From Propionibacteriaceae bacterium UBA6238 (GTDB lineage: Bacteria; Actinomycetota; Actinomycetes; Propionibacteriales; Propionibacteriaceae): a stretch of DNA of 6,412 nt. The notes beneath the pieces are model-generated. The model saw only the letters and a program-made list of their open reading frames with translations. It made no database searches and had not been told where the DNA came from. The translations under genes and the position numbers were made by a program. Within the stretch, counting starts at the first letter, position 1. Each line of letters begins with the position of its first letter. The stretch covers positions 1 through 6,412 of the forward strand of contig DJWE01000041.1 in assembly GCA_002441465.1 (NCBI GenBank). The letters run 5' to 3'. This document shows, in pieces, positions 1-6,412 of this stretch.

Positions 1-474
1 ACCGACCCCGGAGCACGTTCTTGCGTCAAAGCGTAGCGAACTCCACGCGTCTCAGCAGGATGTCGTCCACTTCGGCTGCAGGGCACCTGCGGCCTCCCAT
101 CCCGCGATGGAGGCGATCAGAGCCGAGCGCCGGCCTCCCGCGGACCTGGGGTCCCGGGTTCGGTTGTCGAAGGCGAGCAGGCGCCGCCTCCGCTGGCACC
201 ACGACGCGTGTCGAATATCCTGGTCGTGTCGATGGGTCGGAGGCGGAAGGTGCGCTCCGAGTCTCAAGAAGACTCGGGCGACGGATCGTTTCAGCCGGCC
301 CCTTGAGCTGCGTGATATCGCTGCCCTCCTTCGGCGGTCATGCCGAGGGGGTCTTTGCTTGGGCTGTCATCAGCGTTCTATCAGCCCAGAGTCGGATGCC
401 TGAGAGGCCGATGACAACCGTGTCCCACGAGATCAAGGCGATTGGGGCCGCACGGTCAGGATCTGGGACGTGTG
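1..474. other. Stretch without a supportable gene
   Basis: I see no convincing gene here. Reading frames are open on both strands, as is common in high-GC DNA, but their translations are rich in Arg, Ser and Pro, change character abruptly and show no recognisable domain. Short pieces look protein-like, for example E-L-R-D-I-A-A-L-L on the plus strand near 305-330 and E-V-D-D-I-L-L-R-R on the minus strand near 50-80, but none continues in one frame. With the broken transporter next door, the simplest reading is degenerate or intergenic DNA. No rRNA, tRNA or repeat array was seen. Confidence 0.5.
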
Positions 475-760
475 CTATTTGTGCGTGGGCTTATGGGTTG
501 GCGCCAGGGTGAGCAGGGTCGCTGAGCCCGGGGATTCTATCGAGCTTGCCCGCGCTTGGTCATCCGTTGCAGTGCAGCATCCGTCGCTGCAGGCCTCTGC
601 GTCGTCTAAGCAGCCGCAGGCGGTTCCTCCTTCGGTGTGGCCGTGGTTGCCGATCGGGCCACAGCACCCTTCGCCGCGCCATGCCTGGCGGCCTTCCTTG
701 ATGGCGACCACTGCGATGATCAGCCCGGCGATGGGTCCGCCCAGTACCGGCGGGACTTCC
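475..760 (-). pseudogene. CDF-family cation efflux transporter, C-terminal remnant, frameshifted
   Basis: The minus strand encodes the end of a cation diffusion facilitator, an inner-membrane family that exports divalent metals such as Zn, Cd or Co in exchange for protons. The visible signature is Y-W-A-D-P (about 755-735) followed, in a different frame, by P-I-A-G-L-I-I-A-V-V-A (735-703), then I-K-E-G-R-Q-A-W-R-G-E-G-C-C to 661. In short actinobacterial CDF proteins the last helix reads W-W-A-D-P-[IV]-A-x-L and leads into REG-x-EAWRG. Adding one C to the CCC at 733-735 restores W-A-D-P-I-A-G-L. After C-C comes a Cys/His-rich tail with His near 637-647 and Cys at about 616, 610, 589, 577 and 574, a plausible soft-metal-binding end. 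The frame runs on to a stop at 475, but residues after about 565 look non-coding. Weaker traces (S-S-A-L-V-A-S-A) reach about 860. The N-terminal helices with the metal-site Asp/His residues are absent, so the gene is dead as written. Confidence 0.62.
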
Positions 761-865
761 TGAACCAGTCCGTTGGGTCGCCCGACCCGTTGGGCGACCT
801 CCGGCGAGCCCGACGCAGGGCAGCCGAGGCGACCAGTGCGCTGCTCGGATCGCCGGTCTGGCGCG

Positions 866-1288
866 AGCTTGATCCTGGCGGCCGCCGAGTTCGAGGCGCT
901 GCTTGGTCCGACGAGCAACGATCCTTCTGCACTCACCGCGCCGACGATCACTCTCACCAAGTCGCTGGTCGACGGGATCGACCCTGCGCCGTTGAAGAAG
1001 TTCCTCGGTGGAGGCGAGCTTGGTGAGAAGTCGATCGCGCTCCTGCGCCGCCTGCTTTCATCGTTGGGCGACACCGAAGACGCTGCAGAGGTCTTCGCCG
1101 CCCTCCAGGCGTTCCGTTCCGCAGGAGGGGTCGCTCACCTTGGCGGGTTGAAGGCCGGTGCCGCGAGTGCCAAGCTCGGCATCGATGGAATGGCGCCGCT
1201 GGAAGCATTCGCCCACATGACGGTGAAGCTGACCAAGGCGCTGAGCCACGTGGCTGACCTGGCCGAGGCGAGTCTGACGAGGTCGTAG
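866..1288 (+). pseudogene. C-terminal fragment of an unknown protein with a HEPN-like R-x6-H motif
   Basis: Credible coding starts at about 866 with L-I-L-A-A-A-E-F-E-A-L-L and runs to TAG at 1286-1288, about 140 residues. The frame is open back to 764 (TTG at 773), but that stretch is Arg/Pro-rich and lies opposite transporter remnants. No Shine-Dalgarno precedes TTG 773 or TTG 869, so I read this as a truncated gene. The middle is helical (A-P-L-K-K-F-L, then S-I-A-L-L-R-R-L-L-S-S-L-G) and leads to L-Q-A-F-R-S-A-G-G-V-A-H, with Arg at 1115-1117 and His at 1136-1138. R-x(4-6)-H is the catalytic signature of HEPN RNases, and the pattern 'LQ-x-hRS-x-G-x-AH' recurs in large uncharacterised actinobacterial proteins. 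A last amphipathic helix (M-A-P-L-E-A-F-A-H-M-T-V-K-L-T) follows. The HEPN assignment rests on this one motif and is tentative. The gene converges on the nuclease gene, with 18 bases between the stop codons. Confidence 0.5.
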
Positions 1289-1311
1289 GTCGAATCGACC
1301 TGAGGCCTACG
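1284..1311. terminator. Palindrome between convergent genes, possible bidirectional terminator
   Basis: AGGTCGAATCGACCT at 1287-1301 is a perfect inverted repeat (six pairs around AAT). A wider pair, CGTAGG at 1284-1289 and CCTACG at 1306-1311, encloses it and could form an alternative stem. It occupies the 18-base gap between two convergent stop codons, where a two-way terminator would be expected. There is no T-run on either side, so classical intrinsic termination is uncertain. Confidence 0.35.
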
Positions 1312-2797
1312 GCTGAGCCGGAGGCTCCTCCAGCGTCTCGATCAGGTTCGTGAGGGGGGTGAACGGGAACGGTCCGCCGACGAACTGCGCCGGAGTTGGC
1401 TCGCGGGTCACGAACATGGCACGTACACGGTACGGAACTGCCGGGTCAGCGGCAGGCAGCCGAAGGGCCGATGCGACCGAGTCCGCGTGCGGAGCGAGAT
1501 CAGCGAGTTTCCGGGACAACTGCGTTGCGTACGAAGGCTTCTTGTCGTCCAGGAAGAAGCGATCAAGCATCCGACGAATATCTGCAAGCGCAAACACATC
1601 GGAAGGGTCCTTGACCTCGAGAAGCCAGATGTTCGGGTCCCCAGCACGCCCCGCGACGACGTCGATCTCAGTCTGCAGCGAGGGGACCGCCAGCCTCTCC
1701 GGCTTTGTCTCCTTGATGCTCGAAATCACCTTCCAGCCTGCGTCCTCCAGGACCTTACTGACCTGACGCTCGAGCGCCTTGTTGCGCGCAAGGCGGGCCG
1801 CTTCCAACGCCGTGTTCAACGCCGCCGGCGGCGCCGGCTGGCTCCAGGGCAGCTGACCTTGCTTCAGGTACCGCAGGTAGATGTTCGCTGTGGCGATGCA
1901 GAGTCGAGGAGACATCACGAGCAGGCCGTCAGACCGTTGCGCGAGCGGCTGAATCAGCACCCTGCGCTTCCGGCTGCGGGCCTGCCAAGGCTTCCAGTCG
2001 GTAGCCGACAGTTCGGCTGAAGTGCTCGTGAGGTGCTTGATCGCGTCGAGAGTGCGCTTCCTGGCGACCGCAGTGGTCACGCCTTCGGGTTGAATCATGT
2101 GCTCCGCCACCCGATCTGCCAGCGCGTCTGCGGAGACCACGGCGGCATCGGGATCCGCAGGTTCGAGGGGCCAGCTTCCGGCGGTGGTGAGCACGCCGAA
2201 CACGTCAGTCGCGGATGCTCCGAATGCGTCGAGCATGGCCTCGTTGATGCCCGCTGGGATTGGTCCTGAGTCAGCGCGGTCCGCGTCCTCGATCGCAGTA
2301 TCATTTGCGTCGACGTTGTGGGCGCTGCTGTATCTCAGGTTCGGCGCGAGTCGGGCGCGGGCGTAGGCGTGGTTGTCGAAGCTGTAACCGGACCCGTTGC
2401 CCGAGACCGTCCCGTCGCCAGGGATCGAGGCGGCCGGTTTCGTCGAAAGCTCGAACGACGTGCTGATCTCCAGAACGGTTTCGCCGACATGGTGGTGAAT
2501 CGCTTCGCTGCGCGTCGTGGCCGCGAGATACACACGGGCTGCGGCAAGGATCTCCCCCCAGGTGAGGTCGTCGACAGGAGTCGACCCGGTCGGGGCGGTT
2601 CGCAGCGCTACTTCCATCGCCACCTCGATGCAGCGTCTCAGGGTGGTCAGTTCGTTCTCGGAAGCGTGCAGGCGTTCCAGCGGGTCCCAACTTACGCTCA
2701 AGATGTCGGTCGCATGCTTGGCGGCCATCTGCTCTCGCGACTTCCGCGCGAGGCACCGTTCGATCTGCTCCATCCCGAACTGCAGGAGTTCGTCCAT
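1307..2797 (-). CDS. Large protein with C-terminal PD-(D/E)xK nuclease domain
   Basis: Counting from ATG 2797, this is 496 residues. The C-terminal third (about 335-420) has a restriction-endonuclease-like core: helix A with L-E-R-Q-V (Glu 343), then T-E-I-D-V-V-A (Asp 379), then W-L-L-E-V-K-D (Glu 394, Lys 396). The Glu...Asp...Glu-x-Lys order and hydrophobic strands match Mrr-like PD-(D/E)xK enzymes that cut DNA or RNA using metal ions. Residues 1-330 are unrecognised: helical to about 110, a Gly/Ser-rich acidic stretch near 125-180, then a basic patch with R-S-R-K-R-R near 275. No signal peptide or membrane helix is visible. The frame stays open to an ATG at 2911, but that overlaps the upstream coding region by 92 bases. 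Neither ATG has a Shine-Dalgarno, so both starts are doubtful. Protein-like sequence (A-L-A-L-L-D-A-A-L-A-G-H-S) precedes 2797, suggesting this may be the 3' part of one longer gene. The position downstream of an integrase fits a defence or mobile-element cargo role, which is inference. Confidence 0.72.
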   Translation of the reverse strand: MDELLQFGMEQIERCLARKSREQMAAKHATDILSVSWDPLERLHASENELTTLRRCIEVAMEVALRTAPTGSTPVDDLTWGEILAAARVYLAATTRSEAIHHHVGETVLEISTSFELSTKPAASIPGDGTVSGNGSGYSFDNHAYARARLAPNLRYSSAHNVDANDTAIEDADRADSGPIPAGINEAMLDAFGASATDVFGVLTTAGSWPLEPADPDAAVVSADALADRVAEHMIQPEGVTTAVARKRTLDAIKHLTSTSAELSATDWKPWQARSRKRRVLIQPLAQRSDGLLVMSPRLCIATANIYLRYLKQGQLPWSQPAPPAALNTALEAARLARNKALERQVSKVLEDAGWKVISSIKETKPERLAVPSLQTEIDVVAGRAGDPNIWLLEVKDPSDVFALADIRRMLDRFFLDDKKPSYATQLSRKLADLAPHADSVASALRLPAADPAVPYRVRAMFVTREPTPAQFVGGPFPFTPLTNLIETLEEPPAQP

Positions 2798-2819
2798 GGA
2801 GTGGCCCGCCAGAGCAGCA

Positions 2820-5071
2820 TCAAGAAGGGCGAGGGCGGTAGGTGTCGAGCACGTCCCGGTCGATTTCCTTTGCAGGAGCGCCGCGGTACTCCCCGGGTTT
2901 GAGGCCGGCATTGTTCACGGCTTGAGCGACCTTGCGGCCGACGACCGAGACGAGGGCTTCGTTGAGGGCGACGGGGTTGCTGAAGTCGTTCCTGGACGTC
3001 AGTGGGCGGAGCGTCTCCACTGCGAACGTCGGTGGACCGCTCAGTATCGCGGCCTTGATGTTGTCGCTCGTATCTGCGGGCACGCCAGCTGCACGGGCCG
3101 CGTCAGCGATCACCGCTGCCATCGACGCCTGGAACGCCGCGGTCGGATCGAAGTCATCGTCCGGGGTTGGACCGAGATCGACCTCGACCTCAACGGTGAA
3201 GACGACGTCCGGCTCGTGGAGTGGACCGGACGCAGTTGAGGGTGACGCACGGAGAAGGCGGAGAACATCGCCGCCCGAGGAGGCGGTCACCAGATTGAAG
3301 ATGTACCCGCGAACGTTGGTGCCCCTGTGAGCCTCAACCCAGACATCGGTGATCTCCTCGAACGAGTAGGCGAGGCCGATGGCAAGGTCGGACAAGAACG
3401 TGAACTTGTCCACCGGCCAGCCCTTCTGTAGCGCTTCGACGGCAACAGGAACCTCGCTGACATGGACGGCCCAGCCAATCGCGTCCGGCGACCTGTGGAG
3501 CCCCTTCGTGGCCTTCACTGGCTTGGCGGCTCGGATGCGTCCGGCGAGGAGTCGGGGGCCGGCGTGATCATCTTCGGGGTCGGCATCAAGGTCTCGCAGA
3601 GCTGGCAAGCCCAAGCGGGCAAGCGCTACTTCGACGGGTGTGCGCTTCGCGGCAAGGACCCATTCGGCGGTTCCCCAGTGAGGCGTGATCGACATCAAAC
3701 TGGGCGCCCGACCTCCGGAGAAGAAGCTCTTGCCGTTCGATCGCCACCACTCCCAGATGTTGATGGCTTCCCAGCCGATGAAACGTGGGAGGTCGGGTCG
3801 GGACATGTCGCGGCAGTAGTTGAAGAGGTCCAACTCGGAGTCCGCCGATTTCGACATCCATCGCAGGTCGTCCAACGAGAGCGCCGGCAGCCCGGGTCGC
3901 GCGAACGCTGCGATATGGCTTGGACTCGCCACGACGAGAAGGGGGACGACTTCGGCGCCGGGTCGCATCGTCAACTCGCCATAAGACATGGCGACCTTGC
4001 CAGGGTTGGCGGGATCGGACGCGGCGGACCGCGTTGCGCGCAGTGCTTCCGGCTCGTCCGGCACCTCGAACAGCTCGACGCTCAGTTCACTCAAGACCTG
4101 AACGAGAACAGAGTGTCTTCCAGTGGCCGAGGATGCCCACTGGACGACGTTGCGCGGCGAAGCAATCGGAGTCCCTTCAAAATCGGGTGGACCGAAGACG
4201 TCACCGAACCGCCACAGGGCGTCGCGGACCTCAGCCGCCGCGGCTTCTGCGAACCGTCGGCGCGCATCCGGATCGCCACCTGCGCCGCAAGCTCGCCAAC
4301 TGCGCGACCCAAGGCGCCAGGAATGAAGTGGAGCGGCAACCAGCGCGGTTCCAACCATTCCGGGTCCTCAACCCGAAGAAAGCGTCCGACTGGGCTCTGC
4401 TGCGAGCCGGGGTCGTAGGACAGAACCGCGGACGTGCAGGTGATCCAGCTCAGTGCAAGGTGGTGCCGCTCAGTAGAGAGCAGATGTGCCGGTGTGCCGA
4501 GCGTGAGGAGTCGCTCCGCGGCCGCAAGTTCCTCCTTTGTCACGACAGTGTCTGCGTCGAGGTCGAGGTCGCCTCCCGGCCATGACTCGGCGACGATGGC
4601 GATCGCCGCGTCCTGGTAGCCAAGAACGATGTCCAGCAGGTCTCGGACCCCGAAGCCGATGCAGTCGATCAGGATCGGATCGATCGCCTTCGAAACCATC
4701 AATGCACGGTCCACATCGGCGACCGGCCGCTCGATGTCGCCGGGACCGATGCGCAGCGTGTAGTCCGAAATCCGGATCCGGACGTCGTCGCGAGGATCTT
4801 CAGGGAGGTAGTCCTCGTACATGTCGATAGTGCCGATCGACTCAGCGGCTCGTTCGAGGAGGTCGTGGAGAACGTGGGGGTCCGCAGGCTTGCCAGCCAC
4901 GCCCGTCGTCTTGGACGCGAGTTCAACCAGGTGGCCAACGCGAACCCACTTGTGCCTGACTGCGGGGGACGCGCCTGCGGCGGCCAGCAGGAGCCAGAGG
5001 CTCTCCGAGTCGAACTGGCCGATGTATCGGCACAGGGCGGCGCGTCTGCGGTTCTGTCGCCCCTTGCCCAT
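2820..5071 (-). pseudogene. Large unrecognised protein of about 750 residues, split by one frameshift; possible partner or N-terminal part of the nuclease
   Basis: I do not recognise this family. Translation starts at ATG 5071 (M-G-K-G-R-Q-N-R-R-R, a basic N-terminus) behind AAGGTGG, and runs well to about residue 271 (L-A-A-Q-V-A-I-R-M-R-A). There the coding character jumps to the -1 frame, continuing R-R-F-A-E-A-A-A-A-E-V-R-D-A-L-W for about 479 residues to TGA at 2820-2822. Adding one C to the CC at 4259-4260 gives a seamless M-R-A-R-R-F-A-E-A-A. As written, the first frame ends at 4091 in an Arg/Ser-rich tail, and the second is open from 4358 with a poor N-terminus. Visible landmarks are I-G-F-G-V-R-D-L-L-D-I-V-L near residue 140, and in the second part F-I-G-W-E-A-I-N-I-W-E-W-W-R-S-N-G-K-S-F-F and P-H-W-G-T-A-E-W. 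No nucleotide-binding, protease or membrane motif is seen. It lies 22 bases upstream of the nuclease's inner ATG on the same strand. It could be pseudogenised, a sequencing error, or two overlapping genes; I favour one broken reading frame. Confidence 0.62.
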
Positions 5072-5074
5072 GTG

Positions 5075-5081
5075 CCACCTT
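5075..5081 (-). promoter_or_regulatory. Shine-Dalgarno that supports the start at 5071
   Basis: The minus strand reads AAGGTGG, then CAC, then ATG (5071-5069). The spacing is short but usable, and this is the only recognisable ribosome-binding site in the central block. It supports translation of the central genes starting here, and no separate site is seen for the nuclease part. Confidence 0.45.
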
Positions 5082-5165
5082 CGAGCCTAGTAGCGGTTCG
5101 AGATCCCTCCCTGGGAGTCTGGCCCCACGATAGCCGTGCAAACCGACAGGCTGGTCGCCCAAAGT

Positions 5166-5184
5166 CGTCCCCGAGAGGGGCACG
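5166..5184 (-). terminator. Hairpin downstream of the integrase, weak terminator candidate
   Basis: CGT-CCCC / GGGG-C-ACG forms a seven-pair stem with one bulged C and a four-base loop (GAGA on plus, TCTC on minus). On the minus strand it lies 30 bases after the integrase stop and is followed by GACTTTGGG, so the T-run is only three bases long. It might separate integrase transcription from the central genes. The 143-base gap (5072-5214) should also hold the promoter of those genes and possibly the attachment site, but I could not delimit either. Confidence 0.3.
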
Positions 5185-5214
5185 GAGGGCCGGTACCAGC
5201 AGACCCACTGCGAC

Positions 5215-6339
5215 TCAGCCGGATCGACCCGTCGCGAACGCAGACATCCGCGCAGCCAGCTGGGCGTCACGCTCGGCGGCGACGTGCTGGTAACGCATGG
5301 CCATGTTCGGCGTGCTGTGCCCGATCCGCGCCTGAAGTTCGGCGAGGGTGGCCCCCAACTGCGCTGCGAGCGTCGCACTCGTGTGACGCAGACCGTGCAC
5401 CGTCAGGCCGGGCATGCCGATGGCCGCCTTGCCCTTGTTGTGGGCCACCCGCAGGACGCTGTCGTTGAGCGGAGAGTGTCCATCCCTGGCCGGGAACAGC
5501 AACGCCTCCCGCTCACGCACCGGCTGGCGCGCCGCCCACTCCCGCAACGCCGGAAGTAGATGGGGAGGGATCGACACCGACCTGACCCCGGCGTCCGTCT
5601 TGGGTGGGCCGATCAGGAGCTGCCCCTTGAGTCGCACAACGGCTGACGGACATGCACCACACCGATGTCCAGATCCAGGTCACGCACGCGGAGCCCGCGC
5701 ACCTCGCCGGAACGCAGACCGCACCATCCGGCCAGCAACAGCGGAACCCGCCGCGCCTCGGGCACGGCAGCCAGGTAGCGGTTTAGTTGATCGACGGTGA
5801 GCACCTCGATCACGCGGGCGCGTTCCTTCTGGGTGCCCGCCTTCACCCGGCAGGGGCTCACCTCCACGAGCCTCTCCTCGACGGCCTCCTCGAAGATCGA
5901 CTTGAGCAGCCCGTAGGCGTTGGCCTGTTGGGTGGGCGTCGTCCGCATCCCGGCGTACCAGGCTGAGATCTCCGCGGCGGTGATCTCGCCCAGAGGCCGG
6001 CGGGCGAAGGTCGGGAGAATGGTCAACCGGAGCAGCTTCGCGTACAGCGCCGCCGTGCCGGGTCGAATCCGGCGGCGGACCACCACGGTTGCGGCGTACT
6101 CACCCAGCAGCAGCGGCGCCTCGTGCACCTCCCGGACCTGACGGGCCGGCGGTTCCCACTCGCCGCGGCTGATCATCCGTTCCTGGTCGACCAGCCTCAG
6201 CGTCGATCCGGGCGACGAACGTGATCGGAGCACTGTGCCGGCCGCCGTCGGGGCCGGTGTAGCGCGCCCGGTACCGCCCACTCGGCAGCTGGCCGACCTC
6301 ACCGAAGCCGCGCTTGGCCTTGGCACGTGGTTTACCCAT
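5215..6339 (-). pseudogene. Tyrosine recombinase / phage-type integrase, broken by two frameshifts
   Basis: The reconstructed product is about 370 residues, normal for integrases of actinobacterial phages and integrative elements. Such enzymes join attP and attB through a 3'-phosphotyrosine intermediate. Frame 1 (6339 to about 6195) has the arm-binding start M-G-K-P-R-A-K-A-K-R-G-F-G and R-Y-R-A-R-Y-T-G-P-D-G. Frame 2 (about 6194 to 5643) carries L-V-D-Q-E-R-M-I-S-R-G-E-W, a core-binding domain (Y-A-K-L-L-R-L-T-I-L-P-T-F), and G-L-R-S-G-E-V with the first catalytic Arg at 5714-5712. Frame 3 (about 5641 to 5215) has P-K-T-D-A-G-V-R (Lys 5601-5599), H-G-L-R-H-T-S-A-T (His 5397-5395, Arg 5388-5386), G-H-S (His 5319-5317) and M-R-Y-Q-H-V with the nucleophile Tyr 5292-5290. 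The second break is repaired by one added base near 5642, giving V-H-V-R-Q-P-V-V-R-L-K-G. The first break, in the D-A-E-A-W-L region, seems to lack two or five bases. As written it cannot make active enzyme, although no catalytic residue is lost. Confidence 0.88.
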
Positions 6340-6345
6340 GATGCG

Positions 6346-6353
6346 CCCCTCCC
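6346..6353 (-). promoter_or_regulatory. Shine-Dalgarno of the integrase
   Basis: The minus strand reads GGGAGGGG followed by six bases (CGCATC) and ATG at 6339-6337. This is a strong, well-spaced site and fixes the integrase start. Its first GGG is also part of the hairpin at 6351-6371. Confidence 0.65.
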
Positions 6354-6371
6354 GTCACGCTCCGTAACGGG
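6351..6371 (-). promoter_or_regulatory. Hairpin overlapping the integrase ribosome-binding site
   Basis: On the minus strand CCCGTTACG and CGTGACGGG flank a three-base GAG loop. Eight of nine positions pair by Watson-Crick and the ninth is a U-G wobble in the minus-strand transcript. The 3' arm ends in the GGG that begins the Shine-Dalgarno, so the folded RNA could partly hide it. It could instead be a protein-binding inverted repeat for an excisionase or repressor, or the terminator of a gene beyond the right edge. No T-run follows. The remaining bases, 6372-6412, show nothing I can name. Confidence 0.4.
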
Positions 6372-6412
6372 CTCAAAGACGGTCGGGTGGACAGCGGGCG
6401 ACCCTCACAACG

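Noticed and set aside
200..360. Faint MerR-regulator flavour on the plus strand (A-L-R-V-S-R-R-L, then E-L-R-D-I-A-A-L-L with a nearby Gly and Cys)
   Set aside because: The two pieces are in different frames, no helix-turn-helix start precedes them, and the coiled-coil part does not follow. Too weak to annotate.
1818..1840. GC-rich palindromic stretch (GCCGCCGGCGGC)
   Set aside because: It lies in coding sequence for a Pro/Ala-rich segment of the nuclease protein and is explained by codon use.
2318..3239. Overlapping plus-strand open frames of 194 and 240 codons
   Set aside because: Both lie opposite convincing minus-strand coding sequence, show no recognisable motif, and have low-complexity Arg/Ser-rich composition.
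4251..4270. Programmed -1 ribosomal frameshift in the central gene
   Set aside because: No X-XXY-YYZ slippery heptamer is present and no obvious downstream pseudoknot was seen. A lost base explains the change more simply.
3462..4418. Plus-strand open frame of 318 codons opposite the large central gene
   Set aside because: Its translation is Arg/Gly-rich without domains. The opposite strand reads as ordinary globular protein, so this is a high-GC antisense shadow.
5091..5125. Possible tRNA 3' end (GGTTCGAGATCC resembles a T-arm)
   Set aside because: The bases flanking TTCGAGA do not pair as a T-stem, and no acceptor stem or CCA context fits on either strand.
1..6412. CRISPR array or other regular repeat array
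   Set aside because: No evenly spaced direct repeats were found on reading through the window.

Overview
The window is high-GC DNA with strongly GC-biased third codon positions and an actinobacterial-type integrase, so the most likely host is an actinomycete. This is inferred from composition and protein style. It reads as an accessory island with decayed edges rather than ordinary core genome.

Left part (1-1288): no intact gene is supportable. On the minus strand (about 475-760, with traces to about 860) lies the broken C-terminal end of a cation diffusion facilitator (CDF) metal transporter. It retains the W-A-D-P / P-I-A-G-L membrane segment and a Cys/His-rich tail, with a one-base frameshift inside W-A-D-P. 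Back to back with it, on the plus strand (about 866-1288), is the C-terminal end of an unrelated protein with an R-x6-H motif like that of HEPN RNases. Both genes lack their N-terminal parts, and both losses meet at about 800-866, as if one deletion had joined two divergent genes.

Centre (1307-5071, minus strand): a block of large, unrecognised protein-coding sequence. The upstream part (5071 to 2820) encodes about 750 residues once a single -1 frame jump near 4259 is bridged. The downstream part (2797 to 1307) encodes about 496 residues ending in a PD-(D/E)xK nuclease domain with Glu, Asp and Glu-x-Lys all present. Neither candidate start of the nuclease ORF has a Shine-Dalgarno sequence, and coding-looking sequence runs across the boundary. 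The two may therefore be one ancestral gene of about 1,250 residues broken by frameshifts. The block sits downstream of an integrase on the same strand, which fits a cargo or candidate defence locus. No function is demonstrated.

Right part (5215-6339, minus strand): a tyrosine recombinase/integrase of about 370 residues with all catalytic residues visible, but spread over three reading frames with breaks near 6195 and 5642. It has a good Shine-Dalgarno sequence, and a hairpin just upstream overlaps it.

At least four frame breaks occur in 6.4 kb. Three of them would be repaired by adding one C to a C-run, so either real decay of an immobilised island or uncorrected indel errors in the assembly could explain them.
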